64,000 nucleotides of DNA from Halorussus sp. MSC15.2 (GCF_010747475.1 NZ_VSLZ01000001.1:496001-560000); one strand, 5' to 3'; positions 27,074-36,799 are shown, counted from the stretch's first letter. Notes: a model not told the origin generated them from the sequence alone. Made by a program: numbers and translations.

Positions 27074-28318
27074 ATGACGAAACTCGAACACATTGAGGTT
27101 GAGGGATTCAAGGGCTTGGAGCGGGTGGAGTTCGAGCCTACCGATATTAATCTAATTACTGGACGCAACAATACCGGGAAGACTTCGCTTTTAGAAGCTG
27201 TGGACTTGCTATTTAATCCTGCTCACTATGAGGATTTCGGCGACAACATGGATTCGGTTATCCATGTGGACCACAACTACAGTGAGATATGGGGGAAGGT
27301 CCAGGAGCAGGAAGTCGAAACAGCCATTCGGACTCCGACTAGTTCGGAGGCACAAAGCTACATGATAGAAGTAGTCTCTGAGAGAGTAAAGTACGAAGTG
27401 CATTTCTCCTCTTCGTTTATTGAAGAGAGAGCGGATGATATCAAAGATACAATAGATAAGAGTGCGCAACGACTTCTAGAGGAGAAATTAACACAAACAG
27501 TACTTACTGACCTCAAAGACGAGATGAGAGTACTGTCTACGGGTTCAGGCAAATTCCCGTATCTACTTTGTGGGGATACAACAAGAACGCTCTTACAGGA
27601 TATTTGGAGACAAATCGCAGAGGAACTTAGGCAGGAAGATTTGCAGAACGTTCTTATCAAAAGCAATTCGGGATTAGTGGGACTCATGGAGTTCGATTCT
27701 GAACAGACGGAACTTCAAATGGGATTTGGAGAAATACCACTACGTTCTCCTGAAAATACAGGGTTTGCGTCGTTCATTAAGTCCACGAATCTTATTGAGA
27801 GTATCGACCGAACTGACGACGAACAGGAGCCAATAAAGATAGACGACATCGGCGATTTCATCAAGGACACGAAACTTGTGGACGACCTCAAGACATTCAC
27901 GCTCGACTATCTCGTGTTTGAAGATGAGAGTGGCAATAAAAACCAGATACCATACAATTTCATGGGTGACGGCTTTAAGACCATCGTCGGCCTGCTTTGG
28001 GAACTCATGGACGACGACGTAGAGGACCAAATAGTCCTCATCGAGGAACCAGAGACACACATGCACCCCGGTTACGTCGCCGAACTCGTCCACTTCCTCA
28101 TTGACCTCGCAAGGGACGAAGGCATCCAGTTCTTCATTACGACGCACGACCACGATTTCATCAAGGACTTCTTCACTGAGATGCCCGGGGAGAAGCGTGA
28201 CTACCTCGAAGACGAGTTCTCGCTGGTCAAGATGGACGACTTCGGAGCGGACGTGATGGATTACGAGAATGCGGAACACCACCTCAAGGACCTGCATCTA
28301 GACCTTCGAGGAATTTAA
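27074..28318 (+). CDS. OLD/RecF-like AAA (ABC-type) ATPase
   Basis: A 414-residue ABC-type ATPase of the AAA_15/AAA_21 class found in OLD nucleases and several phage-defence systems. Walker A is GRNNTGKT (residues 30-37) after the KLEHIEVEGFKGLERVEF strand pair. A 240-residue helical middle follows. MGDGFKTIVGLLWELM stands at the signature position, Walker B is VLIEEPE (321-327) with THMHP, and the H-loop is ITTHDHDF (His358). No TOPRIM domain is fused; the next gene supplies one. The first two thirds are clearly A+T-rich (23 G+C of 60 in 27361-27420) while the 3' third is near genome composition. Transferred and possibly mosaic. Confidence 0.9.
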   Translation: MTKLEHIEVEGFKGLERVEFEPTDINLITGRNNTGKTSLLEAVDLLFNPAHYEDFGDNMDSVIHVDHNYSEIWGKVQEQEVETAIRTPTSSEAQSYMIEVVSERVKYEVHFSSSFIEERADDIKDTIDKSAQRLLEEKLTQTVLTDLKDEMRVLSTGSGKFPYLLCGDTTRTLLQDIWRQIAEELRQEDLQNVLIKSNSGLVGLMEFDSEQTELQMGFGEIPLRSPENTGFASFIKSTNLIESIDRTDDEQEPIKIDDIGDFIKDTKLVDDLKTFTLDYLVFEDESGNKNQIPYNFMGDGFKTIVGLLWELMDDDVEDQIVLIEEPETHMHPGYVAELVHFLIDLARDEGIQFFITTHDHDFIKDFFTEMPGEKRDYLEDEFSLVKMDDFGADVMDYENAEHHLKDLHLDLRGI

Positions 28319-28323
28319 TCTCC

Positions 28324-28932
28324 ATGGCGAAAATCGTCTTCAGCGAGGGTGAGCGTGACGTACGCTTCATGAGAAAGTTCTTCGACAAGTACCACGATAA
28401 TCCACAGTTCGACCAACTCGTAATTGGGAATCTTTCGCAGGACGAAATGCTCCACGAGGAGTCCGACAAGATACGTTCCTTTTTAGGAGGATGGAACGAC
28501 CACAATCTCCTTGTCAAGTCGGAGAACGGCAAGCCGAACCTCAAGAGAGGGTTCTCGTTCGTCATCCGCGATTTGGCGACAAAGCCGGTAGAAAAATACG
28601 TCCTCGTTGACCTCGACACGACCGAAATCGACGGCTTCGTAGACGATATTCGAGAGCGCGTTCGAAAACGGCACCGAGGTACGGGCCTCCGAATCGGTGA
28701 GGTGAAGAGTCTCAGACGGTGCCACGAGATGGTCGCGCAGGAGGTCACGCTCGAAAATGAGCGTGGTAGAGATCCCCGAACTGGATTCACGATTCTCGCA
28801 TTCCGCGAAGACCTCGAAACGGCTGCAGGTATTGACAAGGATGAAGACGACTCGGAAGAACAGGCCGAGAAACTAGCATCACTACTCGACGGTGGGTCGT
28901 TCGACAGACTGCTTCGACAAACACTCCTGTGA
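28324..28932 (+). CDS. TOPRIM-like nuclease-type partner protein
   Basis: A 202-residue protein starting five bases after the ATPase gene, so the two are one operon. KIVFSEGERDVRFMRKFF (Glu8) and KYVLVDLDTTEIDGFVDDI (Asp96, Asp98) fit the Glu and DxD metal-binding motifs of TOPRIM domains. A third acidic patch is near DKDEDDSEEQAEKL. TOPRIM domains cut or remodel nucleic acids with Mg2+. Pairing with a separate OLD-type ATPase recalls split OLD or PARIS (AriA/AriB, DUF4435) systems, but this protein is shorter than typical AriB. The TOPRIM call is mine from motifs; no family name is certain. Confidence 0.75.
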   Translation: MAKIVFSEGERDVRFMRKFFDKYHDNPQFDQLVIGNLSQDEMLHEESDKIRSFLGGWNDHNLLVKSENGKPNLKRGFSFVIRDLATKPVEKYVLVDLDTTEIDGFVDDIRERVRKRHRGTGLRIGEVKSLRRCHEMVAQEVTLENERGRDPRTGFTILAFREDLETAAGIDKDEDDSEEQAEKLASLLDGGSFDRLLRQTLL

Positions 28933-28987
28933 ACTGCGCTGACGGAACTTCCAAACCCTTTTCCTCGCGGTGGCGTAGTTCTGGAGG

Positions 28988-30112
28988 ATGGCAGGTGCCG
29001 ACATTCCGGGGGCCGACGAGTACGACGTTGCTATCACCTTCGACGAGACCGAGGTCCGGCGACTGCTCTCGGTGGAACCCGCGGACGTGGACGCCGCGGA
29101 CGAACTCACGTTCGCGAAGAACGTCTTCGTCCCGCTGACGACCGCCTGCCGGTACACCTGCACCTACTGCACCTACTTCGACGCGCCCGGCGAGGCGTCG
29201 CTGCTGTCGCCCGAGGAAGTCCGAGACATCGTCCGGACGGGCGCGGACGCCGGGTGTACCGAGGCGCTGTTCACCTTCGGCGACGACCCCGACGACCGCT
29301 ACGACCGGATTCACGACCAACTCGCGGAGTGGGGCCACGACTCGATTCACACGTATCTCCGGGAGGTCTGCGAAATCGCGCTAGAGGAGGGACTCCTACC
29401 CCACAGCAACCCCGGCGACCAGACCCGCGAGCAGATGGAACTCGTCGCGGACGTGAACGCCTCGATGGGCGTGATGCTCGAGACCACCGCCGACGTGGAC
29501 GCCCACGCCGGCCCCCGCGTGAAGAACCCCGGCCAGCGCCTCAACACCATCCGAAACGCCGGGGAACTCGGCGTCCCGTTCACCACCGGCATCCTCGTGG
29601 GTATCGGCGAGGACTGGCGCGACCGGGCCGAGAGCCTGCTCGCCATCCGCGAGATGCACGAGCGCTACGGCCACGTCCAAGAGGTCATCGTCCAGAACGT
29701 GGTGCCGAACGAGCGCTCGTCGTACGAGCGACCCTCGGTCGAGACCATGCGCCGGGTCGTGGCGATGGCCCGCGCCTGCCTCCCAGAGACGGTGTCGGTG
29801 CAGGTCCCGCCGAACCTCTCGCCGACCCGAGACTTGCTCGACTGCGGCGTGGACGACTTGGGGGGCGTCTCGCCCGTCACGGACGACCACATCAACCCCG
29901 ACTACGAGTGGCCCGCGCTCCGGGAGTTGGAGGACATCGCCGACGAGGCCGGGGTACCCCTGCGCGAGCGCCTGCCGGTGTACCGGCGCTATCTTCCGGC
30001 GGCGTCGGGCGGCGAGGCGGAGGACGACGAGTGGGTCTCGGACACGATTCGGCGGGCTATCGAGACCGGGGACGCGGCCGGGAAGCGGTACAGAGCGACG
30101 CTCTCCGATTAG
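28988..30112 (+). CDS. cofG: 7,8-didemethyl-8-hydroxy-5-deazariboflavin synthase, CofG subunit
   Basis: Radical-SAM half of the F0 synthase that makes the deazaflavin core of F420 together with CofH. Cluster cysteines are Cys54, Cys58, Cys61 (TTACRYTCTYC). Other signatures: FTFGDDPDDRY, LLPHSNPGDQTREQMELV, MGVMLETTADVD, GVPFTTGILVGIGEDW, VPPNLSPTRDLLDCGVDDLG and SPVTDDHINPDYEWP. It is complete at 374 residues. It follows the ATPase-TOPRIM insert and is separated from cofC by it; cofH lies about 4 kb further on the opposite strand. Confidence 0.95.
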   Translation: MAGADIPGADEYDVAITFDETEVRRLLSVEPADVDAADELTFAKNVFVPLTTACRYTCTYCTYFDAPGEASLLSPEEVRDIVRTGADAGCTEALFTFGDDPDDRYDRIHDQLAEWGHDSIHTYLREVCEIALEEGLLPHSNPGDQTREQMELVADVNASMGVMLETTADVDAHAGPRVKNPGQRLNTIRNAGELGVPFTTGILVGIGEDWRDRAESLLAIREMHERYGHVQEVIVQNVVPNERSSYERPSVETMRRVVAMARACLPETVSVQVPPNLSPTRDLLDCGVDDLGGVSPVTDDHINPDYEWPALRELEDIADEAGVPLRERLPVYRRYLPAASGGEAEDDEWVSDTIRRAIETGDAAGKRYRATLSD

Positions 30113-30192
30113 GTTTCTAACCTGAATCCGGCGTTTCTGGCTTCGGGCAGACGGTACGCCATAGAAACTCCGAAAACGCCGAGACGCCTCGC

Positions 30193-31305
30193 TCAGACAG
30201 CGACCAGTTCGACCACGAACGCCGCGTCTCGGGGGTCCCCGCCCTCGACGCGAACGTCACCGCCGTACTGGTCCACGAGCGTGTCCACGAGGTAGAGACC
30301 GATGCCGGTGCCGGTGCTGTCGATGCCCTGTTCGCCTCGACCGAAGATGGTCTCGCGCCGGTCGCTCGGAATCCCCGACCCGTTGTCGGCGATGCGAACC
30401 GTCACGGCGTCGTCGTCGGTCTCGACGCTGATTTCGACCTTCGGGTCGTCAGCGTCGTTGTGCTGGACCGCGTTGTTGAGCAGGTTACTGAACACCGACG
30501 AGAGCATGTTGTTCGCCCGAACCCGCACCTCGGGAATCTCGCCGTCCACGACGAAGGTGGCGTCGTCGTAGGAGGTCCGGACCTTCCGGAGTTCGCTTTC
30601 GAGGACGCTGTCCGCGTCCACGGGTTCGAGGTCGGGGTCCTCCTCGCCGGTGATGGTCTCCAGCAGCGTCGAGACCGTCTCGGTGAGTTCGACCACGTGG
30701 CCGGTGTTCTCCAGCATCCGGTCGAGGTACGCCTCGTGGTCGTCGTCCTCGATGTCCTCTTGGAGGAGTTGGGCCATGCCCCGGACGACGTTCATGTCGT
30801 TGCGGATGTCGTGTTCGAGAATCTGGTTCAGGATGGCGAGTTGTTCGGTCCGGCGGGCGAGTTCACGCTCGTTCTTCTTGCGCTCGATGGCGTACCGCAT
30901 GGTGCGAACGAGGAGTTCGCCGTCGATTTCGCCCTTGATGAGGTAGTCCTGCGCGCCGCGCTGGACCGCGTCCACGCCGAACTGCCGGTCGTTCAGTCCG
31001 GTCAGCAGGACGATGGGGACCTCGCGGGTCTGGTCGAGGACCGAATCGAGAGTCGCCTCCCCGCTGCTGTCGGGCAACATCAGGTCGAGCAGAACGATGT
31101 CTACCGACTCGGTTTCGAGTCGTTCGAGACCGTCTTCGAGACGTTCCTCGTGGACGAGCGAGAGGTTCGGCGAGAGGTTGTCGCTGTCGTCCAGTATGTT
31201 GCCCTTCATCTGGAGCATCTCCTCGAAGAGGCGAGCGTCGCCCGGGTTGTCCTCTATCAGCAGGACCGTCGTCTTGTCTTGGGTGGTCTCGTCTCGTTCA
31301 CTCAT
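30193..31305 (-). CDS. Receiver-histidine kinase hybrid
   Basis: A 370-residue signalling protein. The N-terminal receiver has acidic pocket EDN and phospho-acceptor Asp74 (IVLLDLMLP). A linker leads to an H-box with His165 (ILEHDIRND), the N-box [10 protein letters not shown], the G1 box DNGSGIPSD and the G2 box [12 protein letters not shown]. No sensor domain or membrane helix is present, so the input is the phosphate from another kinase. It overlaps by 8 bases the upstream single-domain receiver and is the last gene of the three-gene operon. It probably lies cytoplasmic. Confidence 0.93.
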   Translation of the reverse strand: MSERDETTQDKTTVLLIEDNPGDARLFEEMLQMKGNILDDSDNLSPNLSLVHEERLEDGLERLETESVDIVLLDLMLPDSSGEATLDSVLDQTREVPIVLLTGLNDRQFGVDAVQRGAQDYLIKGEIDGELLVRTMRYAIERKKNERELARRTEQLAILNQILEHDIRNDMNVVRGMAQLLQEDIEDDDHEAYLDRMLENTGHVVELTETVSTLLETITGEEDPDLEPVDADSVLESELRKVRTSYDDATFVVDGEIPEVRVRANNMLSSVFSNLLNNAVQHNDADDPKVEISVETDDDAVTVRIADNGSGIPSDRRETIFGRGEQGIDSTGTGIGLYLVDTLVDQYGGDVRVEGGDPRDAAFVVELVAV

Positions 31306-31750
31306 CGTTCGGTGGAAGCTTGACTATCGAGAGCCAGAACTGCTCTAGATTCTGTGCGACTTCGATGAACTGGTCGATGTCTACCGGTTTCGTGATGTAG
31401 GCGTTGGCGTGTAACTCGTAGCTCTTCACGATGTCCTCCTCGGCCGCCGAACTGGTCAGCACGACCACGGGGATGCGCCGGAGTTCGCGGTCCTCGTCTA
31501 TCTCCTTGAGGACCTCCTTGCCGTCCTTGCGGGGGAGGTTCAGGTCGAGCAGGATGAGGTCCGGTTGGGGGGTGCCCTCGTACTCGTCCTCGCAACGCAG
31601 GAACGCCATCGCCTCGACGCCGTCCTTGACCACGTGGAGGTTGTTCAGCACGTCGCCCTGCTTGAGCGCCTCCTTGGTCAGGCGCACGTCGCCGGGGTTG
31701 TCCTCCACCAGCAGAATCTCTATCGCCTCTCCGGGCGGTCCGCTACTCAT
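31298..31750 (-). CDS. Single-domain response regulator
   Basis: A 150-residue stand-alone receiver of the Rcp1/CheY-like type. [19 protein letters not shown] opens the domain, Asp69 ([17 protein letters not shown]) is the phospho-acceptor, Thr/Ser at VVVLTSSA and Lys121 (YITKPVD) complete the site. No output domain. It overlaps both neighbours by 8 bases, so the three signalling genes are translated together; it could be a phosphate shuttle between the two kinases. Confidence 0.94.
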   Translation of the reverse strand: MSSGPPGEAIEILLVEDNPGDVRLTKEALKQGDVLNNLHVVKDGVEAMAFLRCEDEYEGTPQPDLILLDLNLPRKDGKEVLKEIDEDRELRRIPVVVLTSSAAEEDIVKSYELHANAYITKPVDIDQFIEVAQNLEQFWLSIVKLPPNDE

Positions 31751-33194
31751 CGCCGATACCTCCCGCCGAGACGGTGAAGTAGAACGTCGAACCCTCGCCC
31801 ACCTCGGATTCGAGCCAGATATCGCCCTCGTGGCGGTCGAGTATCTTCTGACACATGGCGAGACCGATGCCGGTGCCGGAGTACTCGTCGTTGCCGTGAA
31901 GCCGCGAGAAGATGCGGAACACCTCGTCGGACTCGCCCTCCGGGATGCCGATGCCGTTGTCGCTCACCGAGAACACGTGGTTCTCACCGTCGCGCTCGGC
32001 CGACACGTGAATTTCGGGGGTCTCCTCGTCGCAGTACTTGATAGCGTTGCTCACGAGGTTCTGGAGCAACACGACCATCTGGCTCTCGTCGCACACCGCG
32101 GTCGGGAGCGGGTCGTGGGTCACCTCGGCACCGCTCTCGTGAATCGCCACCTGCAGGTTGTCGGTCGCTTGTTCGACGACCGACTCGAAGTCGGTCTGCT
32201 CGAACTCGCCGCCTCTGGAGTCCACGCGGGAGTACTTCAGGAGGTCGTTTATCATCTCCTTCATCCGGTTGGCTCCGTCCACCGCGTAGTCGATGAACTC
32301 TTGGGCGTCCTCGTCGAGGTCCTCCTTGTACCCGCGTTCGAGCAACTGCATGTAACTCGACACCATCCGAAGCGGTTCTTGGAGGTCGTGGGAGGTCACG
32401 TAGGCGAACTGCTCCAACTGGGCGTTCGACTCCTCCAGTTTCTCGACCGTCTCCTTCAGTTCTATCTCGGCCTCCTTGCGGTCGGTGATGTCGCGCGTGA
32501 TGACCTGAAACGTCTCGCGCTCGCCCGGCAGGTCCACCGACGCGAAGACGTTGTGGAAGTACTCGCCGTCGTACCCGTCCTCGAACCGTCTGGTCGTCCC
32601 GGTCTCGATGACTTCCCGGCCGATTTCGAGTCGCCGTTCGGCCACGTCGTCGGGAACGACGTCGAACAGCGACTGGCCCGTCAGCGCCGTCGGCGTGGAG
32701 TCGAGGTTCTCCGCCATCGCGGCGTTCGCCATCACGAACTCCCCGTCCGCGTTTATCTGCGCGATGAGGTCCGGGGAGTTGTTCACCAGCAGTTCGTACT
32801 TCTGCTCGGTGCGGCGCTGTTCGACCGCGTTGTCTATCTGGTTCGCCAGTTTCTCGAACTGCTGTTCGCCCTCGTCCTTCTGGAAGTAGTGGGTGACGCC
32901 GGCGGCGACCGCTTCGCTCGCCACCGCCTCGCTTCCGGTGCCGGTCAACAGGATGAACGGCTGTTCGAAACCGCGCTCGCGCGCCGTTTCGAGGAACTCG
33001 ATTCCGTTCGTCTCCGGCATCTGATAGTCGGTGACGACGCAATCGACGTCCGCGGTATCGAGGCGTTCCAGACCCTCGCGGGCGTCGTTCGCCTTCATCG
33101 TCGTCATGTCGTAGTCGGTCGCGAGCGTGTCGGCGACGACCTGCGCGTAGAAACTGCTGTCGTCGACGACTAACACCCTTATCGAGGTGTCCAT
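31743..33194 (-). CDS. Receiver-PAS-histidine kinase
   Basis: A 483-residue cytoplasmic sensor kinase, first gene of the operon. Receiver with Asp56 ([13 protein letters not shown]) and TGTGSEA switch; PAS domain at about residues 130-240 ([20 protein letters not shown], ending [11 protein letters not shown]); coiled-coil [19 protein letters not shown]-box with His269 ([13 protein letters not shown]); N-box [11 protein letters not shown]1 [11 protein letters not shown]-box FRIFSRLH; G2 [10 protein letters not shown]. The HDLQEPL box is the phytochrome-like subclass. The PAS ligand cannot be read from sequence. Confidence 0.95.
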   Translation of the reverse strand: MDTSIRVLVVDDSSFYAQVVADTLATDYDMTTMKANDAREGLERLDTADVDCVVTDYQMPETNGIEFLETARERGFEQPFILLTGTGSEAVASEAVAAGVTHYFQKDEGEQQFEKLANQIDNAVEQRRTEQKYELLVNNSPDLIAQINADGEFVMANAAMAENLDSTPTALTGQSLFDVVPDDVAERRLEIGREVIETGTTRRFEDGYDGEYFHNVFASVDLPGERETFQVITRDITDRKEAEIELKETVEKLEESNAQLEQFAYVTSHDLQEPLRMVSSYMQLLERGYKEDLDEDAQEFIDYAVDGANRMKEMINDLLKYSRVDSRGGEFEQTDFESVVEQATDNLQVAIHESGAEVTHDPLPTAVCDESQMVVLLQNLVSNAIKYCDEETPEIHVSAERDGENHVFSVSDNGIGIPEGESDEVFRIFSRLHGNDEYSGTGIGLAMCQKILDRHEGDIWLESEVGEGSTFYFTVSAGGIGDE

Positions 33195-33338
33195 GTGTCT
33201 GGCAGGTTCGTATCTTCTTTCATAAGTGTATTGAACTCGCCCACAATCTTGTTTCTCTTTGAACTTACGCGCCTGAATGGGCGATTACGGACCACTCTCC
33301 GGTCTGACAACCCGACGAGTGACCGAGGCGGGACGAAC

Positions 33339-33896
33339 CTACCGCAGGTACCGCGTCTCTATCTCCGGCAGTCGCTTCCGGACCGCGACGTAGACCACCG
33401 AGAGCGCCAGTCCGACCACCGTGAGCTGTCGCACCACCCCGTCGAACAGTAGCAGGCCCGGAAGCGAGAACAGACTCGCGAGCAGAAGGTCCTCGGGCGC
33501 ACCGTCGTAGCGAATCCAGCGCCGCGGCCGAACCCACCGCTTCGCGGGATGGACGTAGACGCCGCGGTCGTCGGTGGCCTCCCACGGTCGGAGTTCGAGA
33601 CCGCCGCCCGCGGCGTCGGTGACGCAGTGGACCGCGGCCGACAGGAGGAAGAACGCGGCGGCGAGCGCCGCGGAACCGCCGACGACGAGCGCCAGCATGC
33701 TCGCGGCGACGGCGGCCACCGAGTAGTAGACCGGGAAGTGGAGCGTCCGGCGGTGCTGGCCCGACAGCAGGTCGAGGTCGGGGAAGACCCCTCCGGCGAG
33801 TCCGGCCAGTGCGGCCACGGGCGCGAGTTCGGGCGCGACGACCGCGAGCGGGGCCGCCAACGTCACCCCCATCGCGGCGTGGGTGGTGTTCATCAT
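33339..33896 (-). CDS. YdjM/DUF457-type membrane-bound metal-dependent hydrolase
   Basis: A 185-residue membrane protein, ATG 33896 (MMNTTHAAMGVTLAAPLAVV) or the next ATG. Early His (TTHAAMG), DLDLLSGQHRRTLHFPVYY and a later HCVTDAAGGGLELRPW are the His/Asp signatures of the LexA-regulated YdjM family, here in a haloarchaeal form. Four helices are visible. RGVYVHPAKRWVRPRRWIRY lies in a loop. Substrate unknown. Its start lies 26 bases after the end of the cofH frame, so the two may share a transcript. Confidence 0.82.
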   Translation of the reverse strand: MMNTTHAAMGVTLAAPLAVVAPELAPVAALAGLAGGVFPDLDLLSGQHRRTLHFPVYYSVAAVAASMLALVVGGSAALAAAFFLLSAAVHCVTDAAGGGLELRPWEATDDRGVYVHPAKRWVRPRRWIRYDGAPEDLLLASLFSLPGLLLFDGVVRQLTVVGLALSVVYVAVRKRLPEIETRYLR

Positions 33897-33922
33897 GCGT
33901 CGTCTCTCTGGTCGTCGGTGGC

Positions 33923-35319
33923 TCAATCGTCGGCAGGCGAAGTGTCCTCGGCGGTGGCCGCCGTTCCGTTCGAGTTCACCAGCGGCGTCCCGTCGGCGGC
34001 CGGACCGAGTTCGGGGCCGAACGGAGGGTCGTCCGGGTCGATGAGGCGCTTCTGGCGGTAGTCGTCGAGCGCTCGACCGGCGTCCGGCCTATCGCGGTTA
34101 TCATCTCGACGTACTCCGCGAACGAGCGGGCCTCGCCGAACTCCCCGCCGGCGCGCTTGGTTATCTCCTCGCTGAGGATGGTGCCCATGAAGTCGTTCGC
34201 GCCGCACGAGAGCATCTTCAGGCCCTGCTCGTCGCCGTACTTGACCCAACTCGACTGGATGTTCTCGATGTTGTCGAGGAAGAGTCTGGAGACGGCTATC
34301 ATCAGTTCGTCCTCGTGGGTCGTCGCGCCCGCGTCTATCATCCCGCGCTCGGCGAGGGGCGTGTTCGGGTGGACGAACGAGAGGGGGACGAACTCCGTGA
34401 TGTTGTCGGTGCGGTCCTGCAGGTCCCGAATCCGCTTCAGGTGCCGGACGCGGTGGGCCTCGTTCTCGACGTGCCCGTACATGATGGTCGCGGTCGTGTC
34501 GAGTCCGACGCTGGCCGCGGCCTCCATGGCCTCGACCCACTCGTCGGAGCCGATTTTGCCGGGGCAGATGACCGACCGCACTTCGTCCACCAGAATCTCG
34601 GCCGCGGTACCGGGCACGCTGTCGAGTCCGGCGTCCGCGAGGCGGCCGTACACCTCCTCGTAGGACCAGTCGGTGCCCCGGCGGGCGTGGTAGGCCTCCT
34701 CGGGCGTCATCGAGTGGAGGTGAATCCCCTCGACGTTCATCGCCTCCATCTGCTCGACGTAGGTGCCGGGGTCGGTCTCGTAGGCCGCCGCGGCTTTGTA
34801 GTTCAGGTCGCCGCGGTCGCTCGATTCGAGGATTTCGACGTGTTCGTCGTCCAGCGCGAGCGCGGGGTGGAGACCGCTGACGGACGTGACCTCGTAGATA
34901 CCCGTCTCGCGCGCCGATTCGACGATTCTGCGCGACTCCTCGGGCGTCTTGGTGAACCCGGCGTGGTCGTCGTCGGACTCTTCCTCGAAGTGCTGGGCGG
35001 TGTCCTTGAAATTACAGAACAGACACCCGGTGTTACACGCGGTCGTGACGTTGTTGTTGAGGTTCGCGACGAAGGTGACGTCGTCGCCGACCACCTCGGC
35101 CCGCCTCCGGTCGGCGGTCTCCAACACGCGCTCCTTGCGGGCGAGGTCGATGCCCTCGCGGTCGGTACCGGTGGTCAGCAACTCGATGCCGTCCGCGACC
35201 GTGAGACGGTCGCCGTCGCTGGCCTTCGCCAGCGCGTTCTCGAACGACTGGTCGGTCTCCGGCACGCAGTCGAAGTCGAACTGCTCTCGCGGGACGTTCG
35301 TCCGGGCCGCGTCTTCCAT
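33923..35319 (-). pseudogene. cofH: F0 synthase subunit CofH, frame broken by one base near the 3' end
   Basis: Radical-SAM subunit that adds the hydroxybenzyl unit from tyrosine in F420 core synthesis. ATG 35319 (MEDAARTNVPREQFDFD); cluster cysteines Cys95, Cys99, Cys102 (ACNTGCLFCNF); GIYEVTSVSGLHPALA, GIHLHSMTPEEAYHARR, SVPGTAAEILVDEV and CPGKIGSDEW follow. The frame reads correctly to AIGRTPVERST, then shifts; DYRQKRLIDPDDPPFGPELG continues in another frame to the stop at 33923. A single missing base near 34064 (GTCGTCGAG for GTCGGTCGAG on the + strand) repairs it. Reconstructed length is about 466 residues. Probably a functional gene with an assembly indel, because cofC and cofG are intact. 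Confidence 0.9.
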
Positions 35320-35513
35320 CACCCCAGACGACGACCGGGAGCGATAAAAACCGACGGGTTACGGCAGAGGGTCGGTCTACGGCGCCGCTTCCGACGAAGC
35401 GGGTCGCGGTGCCGCGGGCCGATGCGCGAAGATGCATACTTTCGCGGGTGACAGGTTCGAAAGTGCGCACGTGAATGGAAACGCCTTAGTCCGACCGAAG
35501 CGACCCCTCGCAC

Positions 35514-35573
35514 ATGACCGACAGCGACGGGGCACGCGAAAGTGGCGGCGCGACGCCGAGGTGGTTGCGGTGA
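35514..35573 (+). CDS. Possible 19-residue leader peptide overlapping the purC start
   Basis: ATG 35514 opens a frame [19 protein letters not shown] ending at a TGA that overlaps the purC GTG in GTGA (35570-35573). Such an overlap would allow translational coupling of purC to a leader. It could equally be the remains of a displaced purC start; codon use is not decisive. Confidence 0.25.
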   Translation: MTDSDGARESGGATPRWLR

Positions 35574-36646
35574 CGAGCGTCAAGGAGTTCCGCGTCGAGC
35601 GCGAACCGACCGCGAACACCCTCGGCCGGGGCGCGTTCGTCTTCACCGACGACTACTCGGTGTTCGACTGGGGCAAGATGCCCGACGAGATTCCCGACAA
35701 GGGCGCGAGTCTCTGTTCGATGGGCGCGTTCAACTTCGAGTTGCTGGAGGACGAGGGCGTGCCGACCCACTATCGAGGAGTGGTGAGCGAGGCGCGAAGC
35801 GCCTCGGACAGTCGAGCGGGGAGGGACGACCCGCGAGACCCTGACACCGCCGACGTGGTCTCGCTGGCGGACGCCGAGGAACCGCCGACCGAGATGGCCA
35901 TCGAACTGACGCAGGTGCCCGACCTCCCCCACGAGGGCCGGGACTACGACTACGACGCGTTCCACGCCGCGGCGGGCGACAACTACCTGATTCCGCTCGA
36001 AGTCGTCTTCCGCAACAGCGTCCCCGTGGGGTCGAGTCTCCGGCGGCGCACCACTCCGGCCGACCACGGTCTCGACTTCGAGGAGTGGCCCGAGGGCGTC
36101 GTCCAACTGGAGGAACCCATCGTGGAGTTCTCCACCAAGTACGAGGAGAGCGACCGCTACCTCTCGCGGCGCGAGGCCGACCGCATTGCCGGACTGGCCG
36201 ACGTGGCGGAACTGGAGGACGTCGCCCGCGAGGTGAACCGCGTCGTGACCGAGCGGGCCGCGGAGGCCGAGTTGGTCCACGAGGACGGCAAAATCGAATG
36301 TTGCTACTTCGACGGGGAGATTCGAGTCGCCGACGTAGTGGGGACCTTCGACGAGAACCGCTTCACGTTCCACGGTCAGCAGGTCAGCAAGGAGTTCGTC
36401 CGCCAGTACCACAAGCGCACCCAACCAGAGTGGGTCGAGGCAGTCGATGCGGCGAAGCGTGAGGCCGAGGAGCGCGACGTCGCCGACTGGAAGTCGCTGT
36501 GCGAGGAGTCGCCCGAACCGCTGGACGACGCGGTCGTCGCAGCCGCCCGCGACCTCTACGCCGCGGGGACCAACGCCTACGTCGGCCGCGACATGTTCGA
36601 CGCGCCCTCGTTGGAGGACGCGGTGGCCGAAGTCAGGGACCTCTGA
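35570..36646 (+). CDS. purC: Phosphoribosylaminoimidazole-succinocarboxamide synthase
   Basis: Makes SAICAR from CAIR, aspartate and ATP in purine synthesis. The family N terminus TSVKEFRVE sets the start at GTG 35570; the frame is open further upstream but that part is basic and antisense-like. [55 protein letters not shown] and [20 protein letters not shown] are family features. After VPTHYRGVV is an in-frame stretch [19 protein letters not shown] encoded by DNA containing a GAGGCGC/GCGCCTC hairpin; it looks inserted. 358 residues in all, slightly longer than usual because of it. Confidence 0.92.
   Translation: MTSVKEFRVEREPTANTLGRGAFVFTDDYSVFDWGKMPDEIPDKGASLCSMGAFNFELLEDEGVPTHYRGVVSEARSASDSRAGRDDPRDPDTADVVSLADAEEPPTEMAIELTQVPDLPHEGRDYDYDAFHAAAGDNYLIPLEVVFRNSVPVGSSLRRRTTPADHGLDFEEWPEGVVQLEEPIVEFSTKYEESDRYLSRREADRIAGLADVAELEDVAREVNRVVTERAAEAELVHEDGKIECCYFDGEIRVADVVGTFDENRFTFHGQQVSKEFVRQYHKRTQPEWVEAVDAAKREAEERDVADWKSLCEESPEPLDDAVVAAARDLYAAGTNAYVGRDMFDAPSLEDAVAEVRDL
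35784..35846 (+). repeat. Hairpin-containing in-frame insertion within purC
   Basis: GAGGCGC (35789-35795) and GCGCCTC (35799-35805) form a perfect 7-bp stem around GAA. The surrounding stretch through about 35846 encodes a Ser/Arg/Asp-rich segment that I do not expect in the family. Its GCGAAGCG core resembles the GAGCGTAGCGAAGCGAG block near 59890. The exact boundaries are a guess from comparing with remembered purC proteins. Confidence 0.45.
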
Positions 36647-36799
36647 GGCCCTCCGTTTTCTGTTTGTGGGAGTCTCGCGGCCGCGAAACGTTTACTGGAC
36701 GCCCCCGAAACAGTTCGACCAACCGAACACACCCCGAGCGCTCGTGTCCGACCAGAAACGAGCCGTCAGAGACGGCGACGAGACGAGGGTCGTTCCGAC

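Noticed and set aside
27012..28987. The insert as a retron, Gabija or plasmid fragment
   Set aside because: There is no reverse transcriptase, UvrD-like helicase (GajB), Rep or integrase next to the ATPase-TOPRIM pair.
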